DNA from: Thermoanaerobaculia bacterium
Lineage (GTDB): Bacteria > Acidobacteriota > Thermoanaerobaculia > Thermoanaerobaculales > Sulfomarinibacteraceae
DNA length: 64,000 nucleotides
Reading direction: 5' to 3'
Assembly (NCBI GenBank): GCA_027061805.1
Contig: JAMOWA010000007.1
Location: 1 to 64,000, forward strand
Below, piece after piece: positions 55,901-63,121 of this stretch; position 1 is the first letter of the stretch, and the number at the start of each line of letters is the position of its first letter. Both the position numbers and the translations under genes were made by a program. Below the pieces are notes generated by a model. It did no database searches. It worked only from the letters and a program-made list of their open reading frames with translations, and was not told where the DNA came from.

Positions 55901-58900
55901 CACTGCGGAGGAGGCCGCCGTGTGCTCCACGGTGATGCGGTAGGTGATCAGGTCACCGGCATCACCGAAGGGCGTGGCGGGATCCACCACCTCCTTGGTG
56001 ACCCGCAGCCGCGGTGCCGCCAGGTCCACGACGGCCGTGCCCAGCACGGGGTTGCCTCCCGTGTACAGGGTGGTGGCCGTGTTCACCAGGTCGTCCACCC
56101 CGCCCTGGTTCACCGGGACGTCGGGCACCACCGCCACCACCTCCACGGTGATGGTGTTGCTCCCCCCGACGCCGTTGGTGAGTGTTCCGAAGTCGAAGGT
56201 GACCCGTTCCGAATATCCATCGCCGTCGGGGTCGGTGGCCGTGCCCGTCGAGCCCACGCCCAGGCCCGTGCTCGAACCCATGTCCGGGTCCATGGCCGTG
56301 ATCCGTGAGCTCACCACACCCAGCAGCCCCGGGGCGGTGGGGAGATCATCCACGATCCGGGCGTCGGTGGTCGTGCCCTCGGGCATGGTGACGGTGATCT
56401 CGAAGGTCACCCGCTCGCCGATGGTGAGGTCCGGGTCGGGGTCGGTGCCCGTGCCCGTGGCGGGCACCGAGGTGGCGGTCACGGCCTTGGTCACGCCGGG
56501 CGCCGTGATGGTCACCTGGGCCTGGTCGGAGGCCGCACCGTCGCGCTCGTGGGGGTCGCCGTCGGCGGGGAGAGTGTCCCAGATGACCCCCGCCGTGTTG
56601 GTGATCACCTCCTCGGGCTGGACCGAGGAATCCAGGGTCACCTGGAAGGTGATCACCGTGGTCTCGCCGCGCAGGAACTCGTCCCACGCCGCGGCGATCA
56701 CGCCGCCCGATTCCGTGCAGCTGACGGGAACCACCGTTCCCCCGGTGCAGTCCAGGGAGCCGGCCACGTAGCTCATCCCGGCCGGGATGGTGTCGTCGAG
56801 GCCCAGGTCGAAGGCCTCGGCGGTGGAGGCGCCGGCGTGACGGAGGTCCAACGTGAAGGTGATCATGTCGCCGGCATCCCCCGTGGCGGGGCTGGCCGAC
56901 TTCTGCAGCGCGAGCACCGGTTCCACCAGCTCCACGTCCACCGTGGCGGAGGCCTGCAGACCGCTGCCGTACTGGAGGAGCGCCGTGTTGGTGAGCACGT
57001 GGCCGTCCGCGTTGGCGGGCACGTCCACGACCCTGGCCACGATCTCCACCACGATCCGGTCCCCGTCGTCCTCGACGCCATCCGGGTTGTTGACGGTGGG
57101 ACCGTAGTCGAAGACCACGGTGTCCTCGATCCCGTCCCCCAGGTTGAGATCGGATGTGGTGATGTCCGGCGGATCATTGGTGACCGCCAGGCTGCCCCCC
57201 ACGCTGACGGGCGTGGCCGATACCACCTGCAGCACGCCGGTGGCGTTGGCGGGCAGGCTGTCCGTGATCACGACCTGGGGGATGGTGCCCTCGGGCAGGG
57301 TGGCCGTGATGCGGTAGGTCACCGTCTCCCCGACCACCAGGTCCGTCAGCGACGTGTCGTGCTCTCCCGTACCCGTGGAGGCCTCCGAGGTGCTGGCCAC
57401 CACCTTGGTCAGGTCAGGGGAACGGACCGTCACCGTGGCCGTGTCCGCTGCAGCGTAGTCGTCCACCCCTCCGGAACCGTCACGCTCCGTGGAGTCCGCG
57501 TTGTGGACGGACCGCTGTCCCGGTGAGCCCGGCAGACTGGACCACACCATGGAGGCGGTGTTGGGGAGTTGCTGGTCGGGGTTCACCGACGGATCCACCA
57601 CCGCCTGGTAGGTGATCTGGCAGCTTGCGCCCACGGGAAAGGTGGACCAGGAGGCCGTGAGCGTGGGGGCCCCCGTGTCGTCCAGCACCGGGACCACGGT
57701 GCAGCTGCCGGCGGCAAGGCTTCCCGGCACGTAGGTCATGCCTGCGGGCACGGTGTCGCCGAGGAGCACGTCGTGGGCGTCCGCCCTGTCGGAACCCGCC
57801 GGGCCGGACACGGTGATCGTGTAGGTGATGGCGTCCCCGGCATCCGCCTCCGTGGGGGTCGCACTCTTGTCGATCATGATGGCCGGTTCCAGGATCCGGA
57901 CCACCGGGGCGGAGACCGCTCCCGTGGTCCCGCCCGTCCAGCTGAGCCGTGCCTCGTTGTTCCGGGCACCGCCCTCCTGGTTGATCACCTGGTCGAGGAC
58001 CACCGCACGGTAGACGATGGTGACAACCTCGTCCACGGTGTTGTCCCGGTTGGTGTTGACCACGTCTCCGAGGTCGAAGGTGACAAGTCCCCCGGAACCG
58101 TCCACGATCACGTTGGCGGGGTTCGTCCCGGTCCCGATGGGTGTTGCCACCGTCACGTCGGGGGACACCGTGAAGGCGAGCACGTCCACGAAGGCCAGCC
58201 CCCCGTCCAGGGTGTCCACGATGGCCGCGGCGGGCAGGGTGGCCTCGGGAACCCTGACCACCAGCTGGTAGATGACGTATTCCCCGATCACCGCATCGTC
58301 GGCGCCATTGGCCGCGTCCACGATCTCCGTACCCGCCAGGGTCTTTTCCAGCACCGGCGAGGCCAGTGTCGCGACGGCACTGTCCGTGAAGTCGGCGGGA
58401 TTGCCGGAGTCCACGTGGGACGGGCCGCCCTCCGTTCCTGCAAAGGACGTCACGCCACCACCGTTCACGAGGAGCGTCTCCGGCACCAGGGCCGGGTCGA
58501 AAATCTCCAGCTGGTAGGTGATGGTGAGGACGTTGGAGCCCGCCACCGGGTCATGGGGCTGGCAGAGTGGCTGGCCACCGCTGTCGTCCAGGAGCAGGCC
58601 GTCGCCGAAGAGGTCTCCATCGTTCCCCCCGGGACCCAGTGGAGTCCAGGTGGGGACGAACCCGTCGCCCCGCACGATGCTCAGATTCATCTGTGCCGGG
58701 TTGCTCCCGGGCATCCTCATCCCCGGGGGCATCACATCGTGGAGCGTGACATCGAATGCACCCGATCCGCCCTGGTTCTCGATGGTGATGGTGAAGGTCA
58801 GGAGATCGCCCACGTCCACACCGGACACGTCGGACCGGGCCAGGTCCGGGTCGGCATCGAGGTCCGACGAGGTGAGTGTTCCGGGACAGCCCCCTCCCGA

Positions 58901-61267
58901 CAGCGGCGGATCGAAGGTCTCGTCGGGGTTGTCCGTGTTGCAGACCCCCTTGCGGACCGCCAGGTACGGCTCCCGCAAGGTGAAGGGTACGGTGTCGTCG
59001 GTGGTGGCGTCCCCGCTGTTGGTGGAGCCCTCCTGGACCCGGACCAGGTTCACCAGCTGGAGGCCATCGGCAAAGGGCTCGTCGGTGACCGTGACCGTGA
59101 ACAGCAGGTCGATCACCGTGGCCGTGTCGCCCGTCGAATCGAAGTTCCCGAAATTCAGGATCACCGTGTTGGTCAGCGCATCGGTGGCAAGGGCCGGATC
59201 CAGGCCCGAGTAGGCATGGAAGGTGTCTCCCGGCCCGTACTTGACCGTCCCGGCAGGGGGGACCGTCCCGTCCACGGTGGAATCCAGCGTGGTCACCTCG
59301 GAGGCCTCGAAGACCGGCAACGGCAGGAAGTCCGTGACCACCAGGTTCTCGAAGTCCGAGGTGGCAAGGGCGTAGGAGATCCTGTAGGTCACGGTATCGC
59401 CAGGGGAGATCTCCAGCGGCGATGGCAGCGATGTGGAGCCGTTGACGGCGTAGAGCTCCTTGCTGACGGTGCCACGAGCAATCTCCACGGAGGCCGAGGA
59501 GTCGTCGGTGCAGGTCGAACCGGTCGGTGTGAGATCCACCGGATCCAGGAGCCTGCCGGCCACCGTCACCGTATCGCCGAGGACATCACCCTGATCCACC
59601 GAGGGATCTCCGGAGGGAAAGTCATCGGTGAATTCCTCCTGGATCACGGTCCGGAAATGCAGGACCGCCCTGGTCTGCCCCGAGGAGAAGACCGAACAGT
59701 CGGGATCGCCCCCCCCGGTGCCCCCGGGCGGAACACAGGCCCCCAGCAGGACCGCGCCGAGACCCTCGAGGACCATCTGATCGGAGACCCGGAACTCGAT
59801 CTCCTGGGTGCCATCCAGAGGCGGCACCTCGGGGGAACCTCCGGTGAAATGATCCATCACCGTGAAGTTCGTGGCATCGAAGGGCCCGGGACCGGTGGTG
59901 GCACCGTGCTCCCGGACCTCCAGTGTGGGGATGAAGGACGTGTCGAGGCGCTGGCCGTCCAGGACGATGTCGTTCACCACGAGCCCGTCGAAGGCCATCA
60001 CGTCGGAGACCTGGAACTCCAGTGTGTACTCCAGGACATCCCCGGGCGAGGGCCCTGCCGCTCCCCCGTCCACTGCCACTGTCACCGCCTTCTGGATGGG
60101 CAGGGTACGGGCCGTCAGGACAGATTCCGGACCCGGTGGATCGGCGGCGGCATTGTCCGTGCCTCCGGCGTCCCGGGGATCCACAGGATCCCAGTCCCCC
60201 AGGGCCGAGGCCTCGTTGGGGATCGGCGCAGAGGCGCAGGAGCCCGGAGGAATCACCGGCTGGCCCCCGGCATCCACCGGGGGCACGTACACTGCGACCG
60301 CCATCACCAGGTCGTCCTCCGAGGCGTCACCCGTGACTGGAGGAAAGCGGCGGGTGAGGGTTCCGCCAGGAACCGTGGTGCTCGGGGTGGAAACCGCGGT
60401 GGTGGACACCGGGTTGCCCTGGACGAGAGTCGCCTCCACGGCAACGAACTGAAGAGTGCCTGGCAGGATGTCGCTGAGCTCCAGATTCTCCATGGTCTGC
60501 CCGTCCGCCAGGTCCACCACCACACGGAAGGACCTGGGATAGGCGGGGCCCACCGTGCCTTCCGCCTCCTCGCCGAGGGTACCGGGGGTGAGGTAGATCT
60601 TGGACAGCCGCATGAGCACCGGGACCGTGGCCGCGCCGGGCCACGAGCCGCTGTCCGGGGTGGAGGGATCGGCTATGACGAGGTCACAGCAGGGGTTGTC
60701 CAGGGGGTCGGCGCCGTACTGAAACCCCCCGCGAGCATGGACGGCCAGCGGGTGTCCCGCGTCTGCCAGCTGCGACATGGAGGCCACCACCTCGACCGTC
60801 ACGGTGGGCTGCTGGGGAACCACGGATCCGAAGGGCAGGCGCAGGACCACCAGGACATCGCCCGTGGTTCCGCAGACCTGGAGCGGCTGATGGGCAGAAT
60901 CCACCGCGAAGGGGTGGTCCACGCAGCCAAGACCGCCGCCGTCATCCGGAAAAGCGAGGACAGTGGTGGCCAGCGGAACGCCGAGGTGGGTGGCGCTCAC
61001 GAAAGAGAGTCCGTCTGGAGTGTCCGTCCCCGCCGCACCGTCAGCCCCGTTGAGGGGCAGAACCAGGTCAATCCATGGTCCATAGCCGGGAGCATCACCC
61101 GCGTTGTCGAAGGTGAGGGTGAACCGGACCTGTTCGCCCAGCATGGATTCCGCCGGCACGTCCAGCGCCACCGAGGGTACCGGTGCGGCGCCGGCAGACA
61201 CCGCCAGCGTCAGGGCAATCACGGGGGCCAGAACGAAGAGTGGGTGTGGATGGCGTTTCCGTTGCAT
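49985..61267 (-). CDS. Giant exported DUF11-repeat surface protein with IPTL-like C-terminal sorting tail
   Basis: 3760 aa from ATG 61267 (GGAGG upstream). Signal peptide: FVLAPVIALTLAVSAGAAP. Three zones follow: an N-terminal zone of diverse Ig-like domains (about 25-970), four super-repeats of about 310 residues (about 970-2210) and twelve DUF11 units of about 120 residues (about 2210-3727, for example ADLAVTKSDSPDPVRAGEQV). The tail reads VPIPMLGGFGTVVLVLLLLG then LRRF, which resembles IPTL/PEP-CTERM sorting signals: Pro-containing motif, hydrophobic helix, Arg pair. The super-repeats resemble isopeptide-forming fimbrial D2-type domains, though bond-forming Lys/Asn pairs were not verified. 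The protein is acidic and very Asp/Thr/Val/Gly-rich. It is probably a fibrous surface adhesin or stalk. It diverges from the toroid protein gene at 61766. Confidence 0.9.
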   Translation of the reverse strand: MQRKRHPHPLFVLAPVIALTLAVSAGAAPVPSVALDVPAESMLGEQVRFTLTFDNAGDAPGYGPWIDLVLPLNGADGAAGTDTPDGLSFVSATHLGVPLATTVLAFPDDGGGLGCVDHPFAVDSAHQPLQVCGTTGDVLVVLRLPFGSVVPQQPTVTVEVVASMSQLADAGHPLAVHARGGFQYGADPLDNPCCDLVIADPSTPDSGSWPGAATVPVLMRLSKIYLTPGTLGEEAEGTVGPAYPRSFRVVVDLADGQTMENLELSDILPGTLQFVAVEATLVQGNPVSTTAVSTPSTTVPGGTLTRRFPPVTGDASEDDLVMAVAVYVPPVDAGGQPVIPPGSCASAPIPNEASALGDWDPVDPRDAGGTDNAAADPPGPESVLTARTLPIQKAVTVAVDGGAAGPSPGDVLEYTLEFQVSDVMAFDGLVVNDIVLDGQRLDTSFIPTLEVREHGATTGPGPFDATNFTVMDHFTGGSPEVPPLDGTQEIEFRVSDQMVLEGLGAVLLGACVPPGGTGGGDPDCSVFSSGQTRAVLHFRTVIQEEFTDDFPSGDPSVDQGDVLGDTVTVAGRLLDPVDLTPTGSTCTDDSSASVEIARGTVSKELYAVNGSTSLPSPLEISPGDTVTYRISYALATSDFENLVVTDFLPLPVFEASEVTTLDSTVDGTVPPAGTVKYGPGDTFHAYSGLDPALATDALTNTVILNFGNFDSTGDTATVIDLLFTVTVTDEPFADGLQLVNLVRVQEGSTNSGDATTDDTVPFTLREPYLAVRKGVCNTDNPDETFDPPLSGGGCPGTLTSSDLDADPDLARSDVSGVDVGDLLTFTITIENQGGSGAFDVTLHDVMPPGMRMPGSNPAQMNLSIVRGDGFVPTWTPLGPGGNDGDLFGDGLLLDDSGGQPLCQPHDPVAGSNVLTITYQLEIFDPALVPETLLVNGGGVTSFAGTEGGPSHVDSGNPADFTDSAVATLASPVLEKTLAGTEIVDAANGADDAVIGEYVIYQLVVRVPEATLPAAAIVDTLDGGLAFVDVLAFTVSPDVTVATPIGTGTNPANVIVDGSGGLVTFDLGDVVNTNRDNTVDEVVTIVYRAVVLDQVINQEGGARNNEARLSWTGGTTGAVSAPVVRILEPAIMIDKSATPTEADAGDAITYTITVSGPAGSDRADAHDVLLGDTVPAGMTYVPGSLAAGSCTVVPVLDDTGAPTLTASWSTFPVGASCQITYQAVVDPSVNPDQQLPNTASMVWSSLPGSPGQRSVHNADSTERDGSGGVDDYAAADTATVTVRSPDLTKVVASTSEASTGTGEHDTSLTDLVVGETVTYRITATLPEGTIPQVVITDSLPANATGVLQVVSATPVSVGGSLAVTNDPPDITTSDLNLGDGIEDTVVFDYGPTVNNPDGVEDDGDRIVVEIVARVVDVPANADGHVLTNTALLQYGSGLQASATVDVELVEPVLALQKSASPATGDAGDMITFTLDLRHAGASTAEAFDLGLDDTIPAGMSYVAGSLDCTGGTVVPVSCTESGGVIAAAWDEFLRGETTVITFQVTLDSSVQPEEVITNTAGVIWDTLPADGDPHERDGAASDQAQVTITAPGVTKAVTATSVPATGTGTDPDPDLTIGERVTFEITVTMPEGTTTDARIVDDLPTAPGLLGVVSSRITAMDPDMGSSTGLGVGSTGTATDPDGDGYSERVTFDFGTLTNGVGGSNTITVEVVAVVPDVPVNQGGVDDLVNTATTLYTGGNPVLGTAVVDLAAPRLRVTKEVVDPATPFGDAGDLITYRITVEHTAASSAVACDVTVADLLPPEEIYQVGSLTVVGGPSPVEDTSGLPSVVTYTWSTLDLADSPVIFEYTVQLDGSVEPSVSYGNTALLSWDTLPTGVPGDGGPDDRTVTDTDTADITINAPALVKITGVTSLGDTGTGEHDPAWEDLAIGEQVTYELTVAIPEGTTSGAVVTDAVQADGSGVLEAIGATVVSIGANLTTSLPGTPVFADNALGDGLADTVTFDFGTITNAADGVADEADRIRLEVTARVVDLPANADGVALVNFGTLAYATGGPVDDDASVDVVEPAMAVTKSMAGPVDGVVTLTVALANTGTAPAYDLVVSDAMPAAMWDTGSISPVSVPVGFTFSVVGAPGDATVTMASDPNASPPDSSVEPGETVVLVFTAAVPGGANPPATTLTNTADNTVATTLPGIDPDEREEPDVQGTAQLLLPSIELDKSWSIAPGGDLDGSGSPSPGDVLRYSISVRNAGPGTATGLAVTDPITDPNLTLVTGSVTAGGGGVVVTGNTAGDTSIRVVYATFAGGGNTAVITCDVQVADPVAAGVNTLVNWASADCDQLPAEPSDDPGTPADDDPTVVPLDAVPDIAVAKDDGLTEVRPGDTVTWTLTVSNVGNQNATGVVLTDTVPPGTSFVSASDGATESGGIVTWPAFGLAAGTSVQRTLAVLVDDPAPPGQATVVNTAQAADDGSNGQDPDPGNNEATDSDTLVHADLAVTKSDSPDPVRAGEQVTYTLVVTNNGPATEPAAVVTDTLPAGFTFVSAVPGQGSCSAAGGVVTCTLGSLAMGDAATVTVVCDVPSGTPAGSYTNTAAVSGSESDPVPANDSASEDTTVVEEADLAVVKTDSPDPVRAGEQLTWTLEVSNNGPSDATGVTVTDVLPAGVSVVSADPACTESSGTVTCTTATLADGDSVTFHIVVTVDPGTTGALGNTATVTADQTDPVPDNDSDSEDTTVTTLADLAVIKTGPATVARGSDLDETIMVTNTGPSDAVNVVLSDPTPGGLVFVAAAAPCVGGFPCALSDLPAGGSVSLTVTYHVPADYAGADPILNTASVSSDTPDPRPEDNADDAATAVDRVPECDVAVLKAGPPSAAVGSTVTYGLHVVNNGPDGAENVVLDDTTPPGLVFVEASAPCTAGFPCTLGDLDPGDVMDLSLTFQVPMGHGGSQIVNTATVSTDTADTDPGNDSSTVTTPIGAETTDLTVDKQGPVAAAPGDNIVYTVSVSNLGPGDATGVAATDTFPGDVTWLADTCGGDFQDGVWNIGALAAGSSATCEITAHVDLAAAGPQANSVVVSGTEPESDTTNNDDAVVTGLGAPAADVGVVKAGPARAYPGGTLTFALTVVNHGPGSALDVVLDDTTPPGLVFVEASAPCTGGFPCTLGDLAAGSAVTVGVSFQVPTDYAGVDPIVNTASVSTTSQDTDSTNDTDDATVDFIPEADLSVVKDDGLTTAVPGTPLTYTIVVANAGPGDVVGGTVTDVFPATLLAPSWSCVASAGATCGSGTGNITDVVSIPQGGTLTYTVTSTVAPDATGDLVNTATVTMPPGMVDPDPDDNTSTDVDVLVSTADLGVTKTDLPDPVVAGTGLAYTLAVVNNGPSTATGVTVVDTLPSGVTLQSATPSQGSCSTAGNVVTCTLGVLAPSGTAGITLTAEVDPAATGTLTNTVTVSGDGTDPVPDNDADTEPTVVLAEVDLALLKTDSPDPVEEGQELTWILHVANAGPSDATGVVITDVLPPQVVFVSASPGCTEAGGTVTCTVGTVPAGSSQDLEIVVGVPWGERGPLANSATVSGEVGDTDPSNDTDDETTTVLYSNLDLVKTASPPPNGEVFLPGEEVTWTITATNSGTLAADPATLVDRIPRGLGYVAGSMVLDGVPLTDDADGDSGSYDVVSGTLNVSMAPVPAGGSSTLVFRTRTHPAEVPGEGSVANQATLSLGGDREVVSDDPATDPDDDPTVVMIQGVPIPMLGGFGTVVLVLLLLGCGPMVLRRF
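50090..54640 (-). repeat. Twelve DUF11 units in the giant gene
   Basis: Units of about 120 codons share the frame ADLxVxKxDxPDPVxAGxxx, an NNGPSDATGV-type turn, DTxPPGLxFV and a closing NTAxVxxxxxDPxxxND. Two units share a 55-bp identical block (51837-51891 and 52551-52605), pointing to recent duplication or gene conversion. Confidence 0.8.
54641..58365 (-). repeat. Four super-repeats of about 310 codons in the giant gene
   Basis: Each unit has two sub-domains: one starting PxLxKxxxxTS..TGTGEHD with IGExVTYxxTVxxPEGT, and one starting EPxxxxxKSxxPxxGDAGD with a WDTLP-type motif near its end. Copies have diverged more than the DUF11 units. Confidence 0.75.
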
Positions 61268-61765
61268 GCTGCCTCCAGCAGATGGACTGAATCCGCAAGT
61301 TATCCCGGGGAAATCACAGAGCAGAATCCCGAGATCACGAATCTCTCCTGGCAAGAAACCTGCCAGCCATGGCACCGCTTCCGGGCCACATACCTCCAGG
61401 TGAAACGTCTCACCATGGAACACCTGTTCCAATGTGATGCGTTCGACACGGAACGGCCGGACCGGATCCCCGGGACCCTCTGTCACACGAGCCGGGATTG
61501 CTCCTGGGATCTTCTCGCCCTCCTGGCCATCACCGGTGCCACCAGGCACCCGGAGACGACACCCTCACCACCCCGGCAACCCGAGACGCGGTTGATCCCG
61601 CCACGGGGAAGTCCACCTGGTGACCGGGACCGGCGGAGGCCGGATACCATCTCCACTGGTCTCACTGGCCGCCTGCCACGGGCCCGGCAGGTCTCTCGAT
61701 CTCGATGTGTGATAGATGTGATAGAGTCGATGTACTGCGGGGAGTGCCATGAATGGAGGTGTGCC
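61268..61765. other. Divergent control region between the giant gene and the toroid gene
   Basis: About 500 bp without a credible gene. It must carry both promoters; no convincing -35/-10 pair was found. The side next to the toroid gene has the tandem TGTGATAGA repeat described separately. A riboswitch was considered; none recognised. Confidence 0.5.
61708..61725 (+). promoter_or_regulatory. Tandem TGTGATAGA direct repeat upstream of the toroid gene
   Basis: Two perfect 9-bp units abut, 40 bp before the start codon, in an AT-richer patch that includes GATGTACT. The spacing of about one helical turn per unit suits a dimeric activator. Role inferred. Confidence 0.35.
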
Positions 61766-63034
61766 ATGACCAGTCGTCGCAGGTTTTCCGGCCTCATGAT
61801 CGGCGGTGCCTTCCTCGGGCTGACTGTTCCAGGCCTTGTTCTCGCCGGTGGTACCCGGTTCGTGGTGACACCCTTCGATGGCTCCTCCGTCCCCGTCCGG
61901 ACCGTGAACCCTGGTCCCGTGTTCACCGTTCCTCATGCACCGGCCATCCGTCCCCAGGAGCTGGTCCCCATTCTCCAGGCGGGCGCTGACCACGTGGTGG
62001 CCCAGCAGTGTGCGGACGGGGGGTTCGGCTGGCCCCACGACGACTGCAGCACCACCTACCACAACATCACGGCGCCCATCCTCATGGGAGTGCTCAACGC
62101 CCACCGCTACACCATGGATCCGGCGCACCTGGCCGCCGCCGTGACCGGTGGCGATTTCGAGGTGGCCTACCAGTGGAGCAACGGGGAGCCCCGCTTCGGC
62201 ACCCAGACACCCCGCCTCCTCCAGGTGCTCTCCACACGATCCGGTGACCCCTCGTACGCCGAACACGCGGCCCAGTACTTCTTCGACACGCTCCAGGCGG
62301 GAACCTACGGCCCCAGTGACTGGGACACTGCAGGCTACATCGCCGCCATCTTCGCCTACCGGACGGGGGCGCTGGTGAACCTGCGGCCGTGGGAGTTCTG
62401 CACCCTTGTGACCGCCGCAGAGGCCAGGGGGAACCCGGGACAGGCCGACAGCTTCGCCCAGGCGGCGCTCGACGGCCTCGCGAGCCTCGACAATTCCGAT
62501 CCCGGCACCGTGTACTCGGACATCATCGGCCTGGCGGGTGGAATCATGGCACTGTCCCGGACCGGGTGGACCACCTTCCCGGCCATCTCCGCCCCGCTGC
62601 ACTCCGGCGTCAATGGGATCGATTCCCTGGCCGGCCTCGTTGGCCTGCTGCTCACCTATCAGAACGACGATGGCTCGTGGAACTGGCACTCGAACCTGGC
62701 CGTCCCGGATCTGAGCGACAAGGACCTCCAGACCACCGCCTACGCCATCCTGGCGCTGGTGTCCGCGGAGCCCCTGGTCGCGGGCAGCCAGGCTCCGGCC
62801 ATCCTCTCGGCCCGGGACTGGCTCGCCTCCATGCAACTCCCCGGCGGGGGGTTCCCGGAGTACCCCGGCGGGAACGAGAACACCGGGGTGGAGGGGGAGG
62901 TCCTCTGGGCCCTGGGGGCCAGCATGGACTTCAATGCCCTGCCAGTCCCGGCACTGGAGCGACCTGGCCTGGCGCTCCTGGGAGTCCTGCTTGCGCTGGC
63001 GGGAATCGCCGTGCGCCGGAAGACGCTCGCCTGA
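61766..63034 (+). CDS. Tat-exported alpha/alpha-toroid (prenyltransferase/squalene-cyclase-like) protein with sorting-like tail
   Basis: 422 aa from ATG 61766 with a GGAGG site. The N-terminus has a twin-arginine signal (SRRRFSGLMIGGAFLGL). The body has helical repeats with turns GGFGWPHDDC, NDDGSWNWHS and LPGGGFPEYPG, the QW-like repeats of alpha/alpha toroids related to terpene cyclases. The catalytic DxDD motif of cyclases is not evident, so an enzymatic role is uncertain. The C-terminus reads LPVPALERPGLALLGVLLAL then AGIAVRRKTLA, a motif-helix-basic tail like that of the divergent giant protein. It is probably exposed on the surface or retained in the envelope after sorting. Confidence 0.75.
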   Translation: MTSRRRFSGLMIGGAFLGLTVPGLVLAGGTRFVVTPFDGSSVPVRTVNPGPVFTVPHAPAIRPQELVPILQAGADHVVAQQCADGGFGWPHDDCSTTYHNITAPILMGVLNAHRYTMDPAHLAAAVTGGDFEVAYQWSNGEPRFGTQTPRLLQVLSTRSGDPSYAEHAAQYFFDTLQAGTYGPSDWDTAGYIAAIFAYRTGALVNLRPWEFCTLVTAAEARGNPGQADSFAQAALDGLASLDNSDPGTVYSDIIGLAGGIMALSRTGWTTFPAISAPLHSGVNGIDSLAGLVGLLLTYQNDDGSWNWHSNLAVPDLSDKDLQTTAYAILALVSAEPLVAGSQAPAILSARDWLASMQLPGGGFPEYPGGNENTGVEGEVLWALGASMDFNALPVPALERPGLALLGVLLALAGIAVRRKTLA

Positions 63035-63065
63035 CGCCACGGCTCCAGGGCCCCACCACGAACGA

Positions 63066-63091
63066 GACGGCGGGCCCCGGGGCCCGCCGTC
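63066..63091. terminator. Bidirectional terminator between convergent genes
   Basis: A 13-bp perfect palindrome (63066-63078 with 63079-63091) lies between the toroid gene and etfA. A second small hairpin follows at 63101-63118 (CGGCCAGC/GCTGGCCG), next to the etfA stop. Confidence 0.6.
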
Positions 63092-63121
63092 GTTGTGTCG
63101 CGGCCAGCAAGCTGGCCGGTG

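Noticed and set aside
61268-61765. Riboswitch in the divergent control region
   Set aside because: I looked for c-di-GMP and cobalamin-type conserved cores and saw none; only short direct repeats were found.
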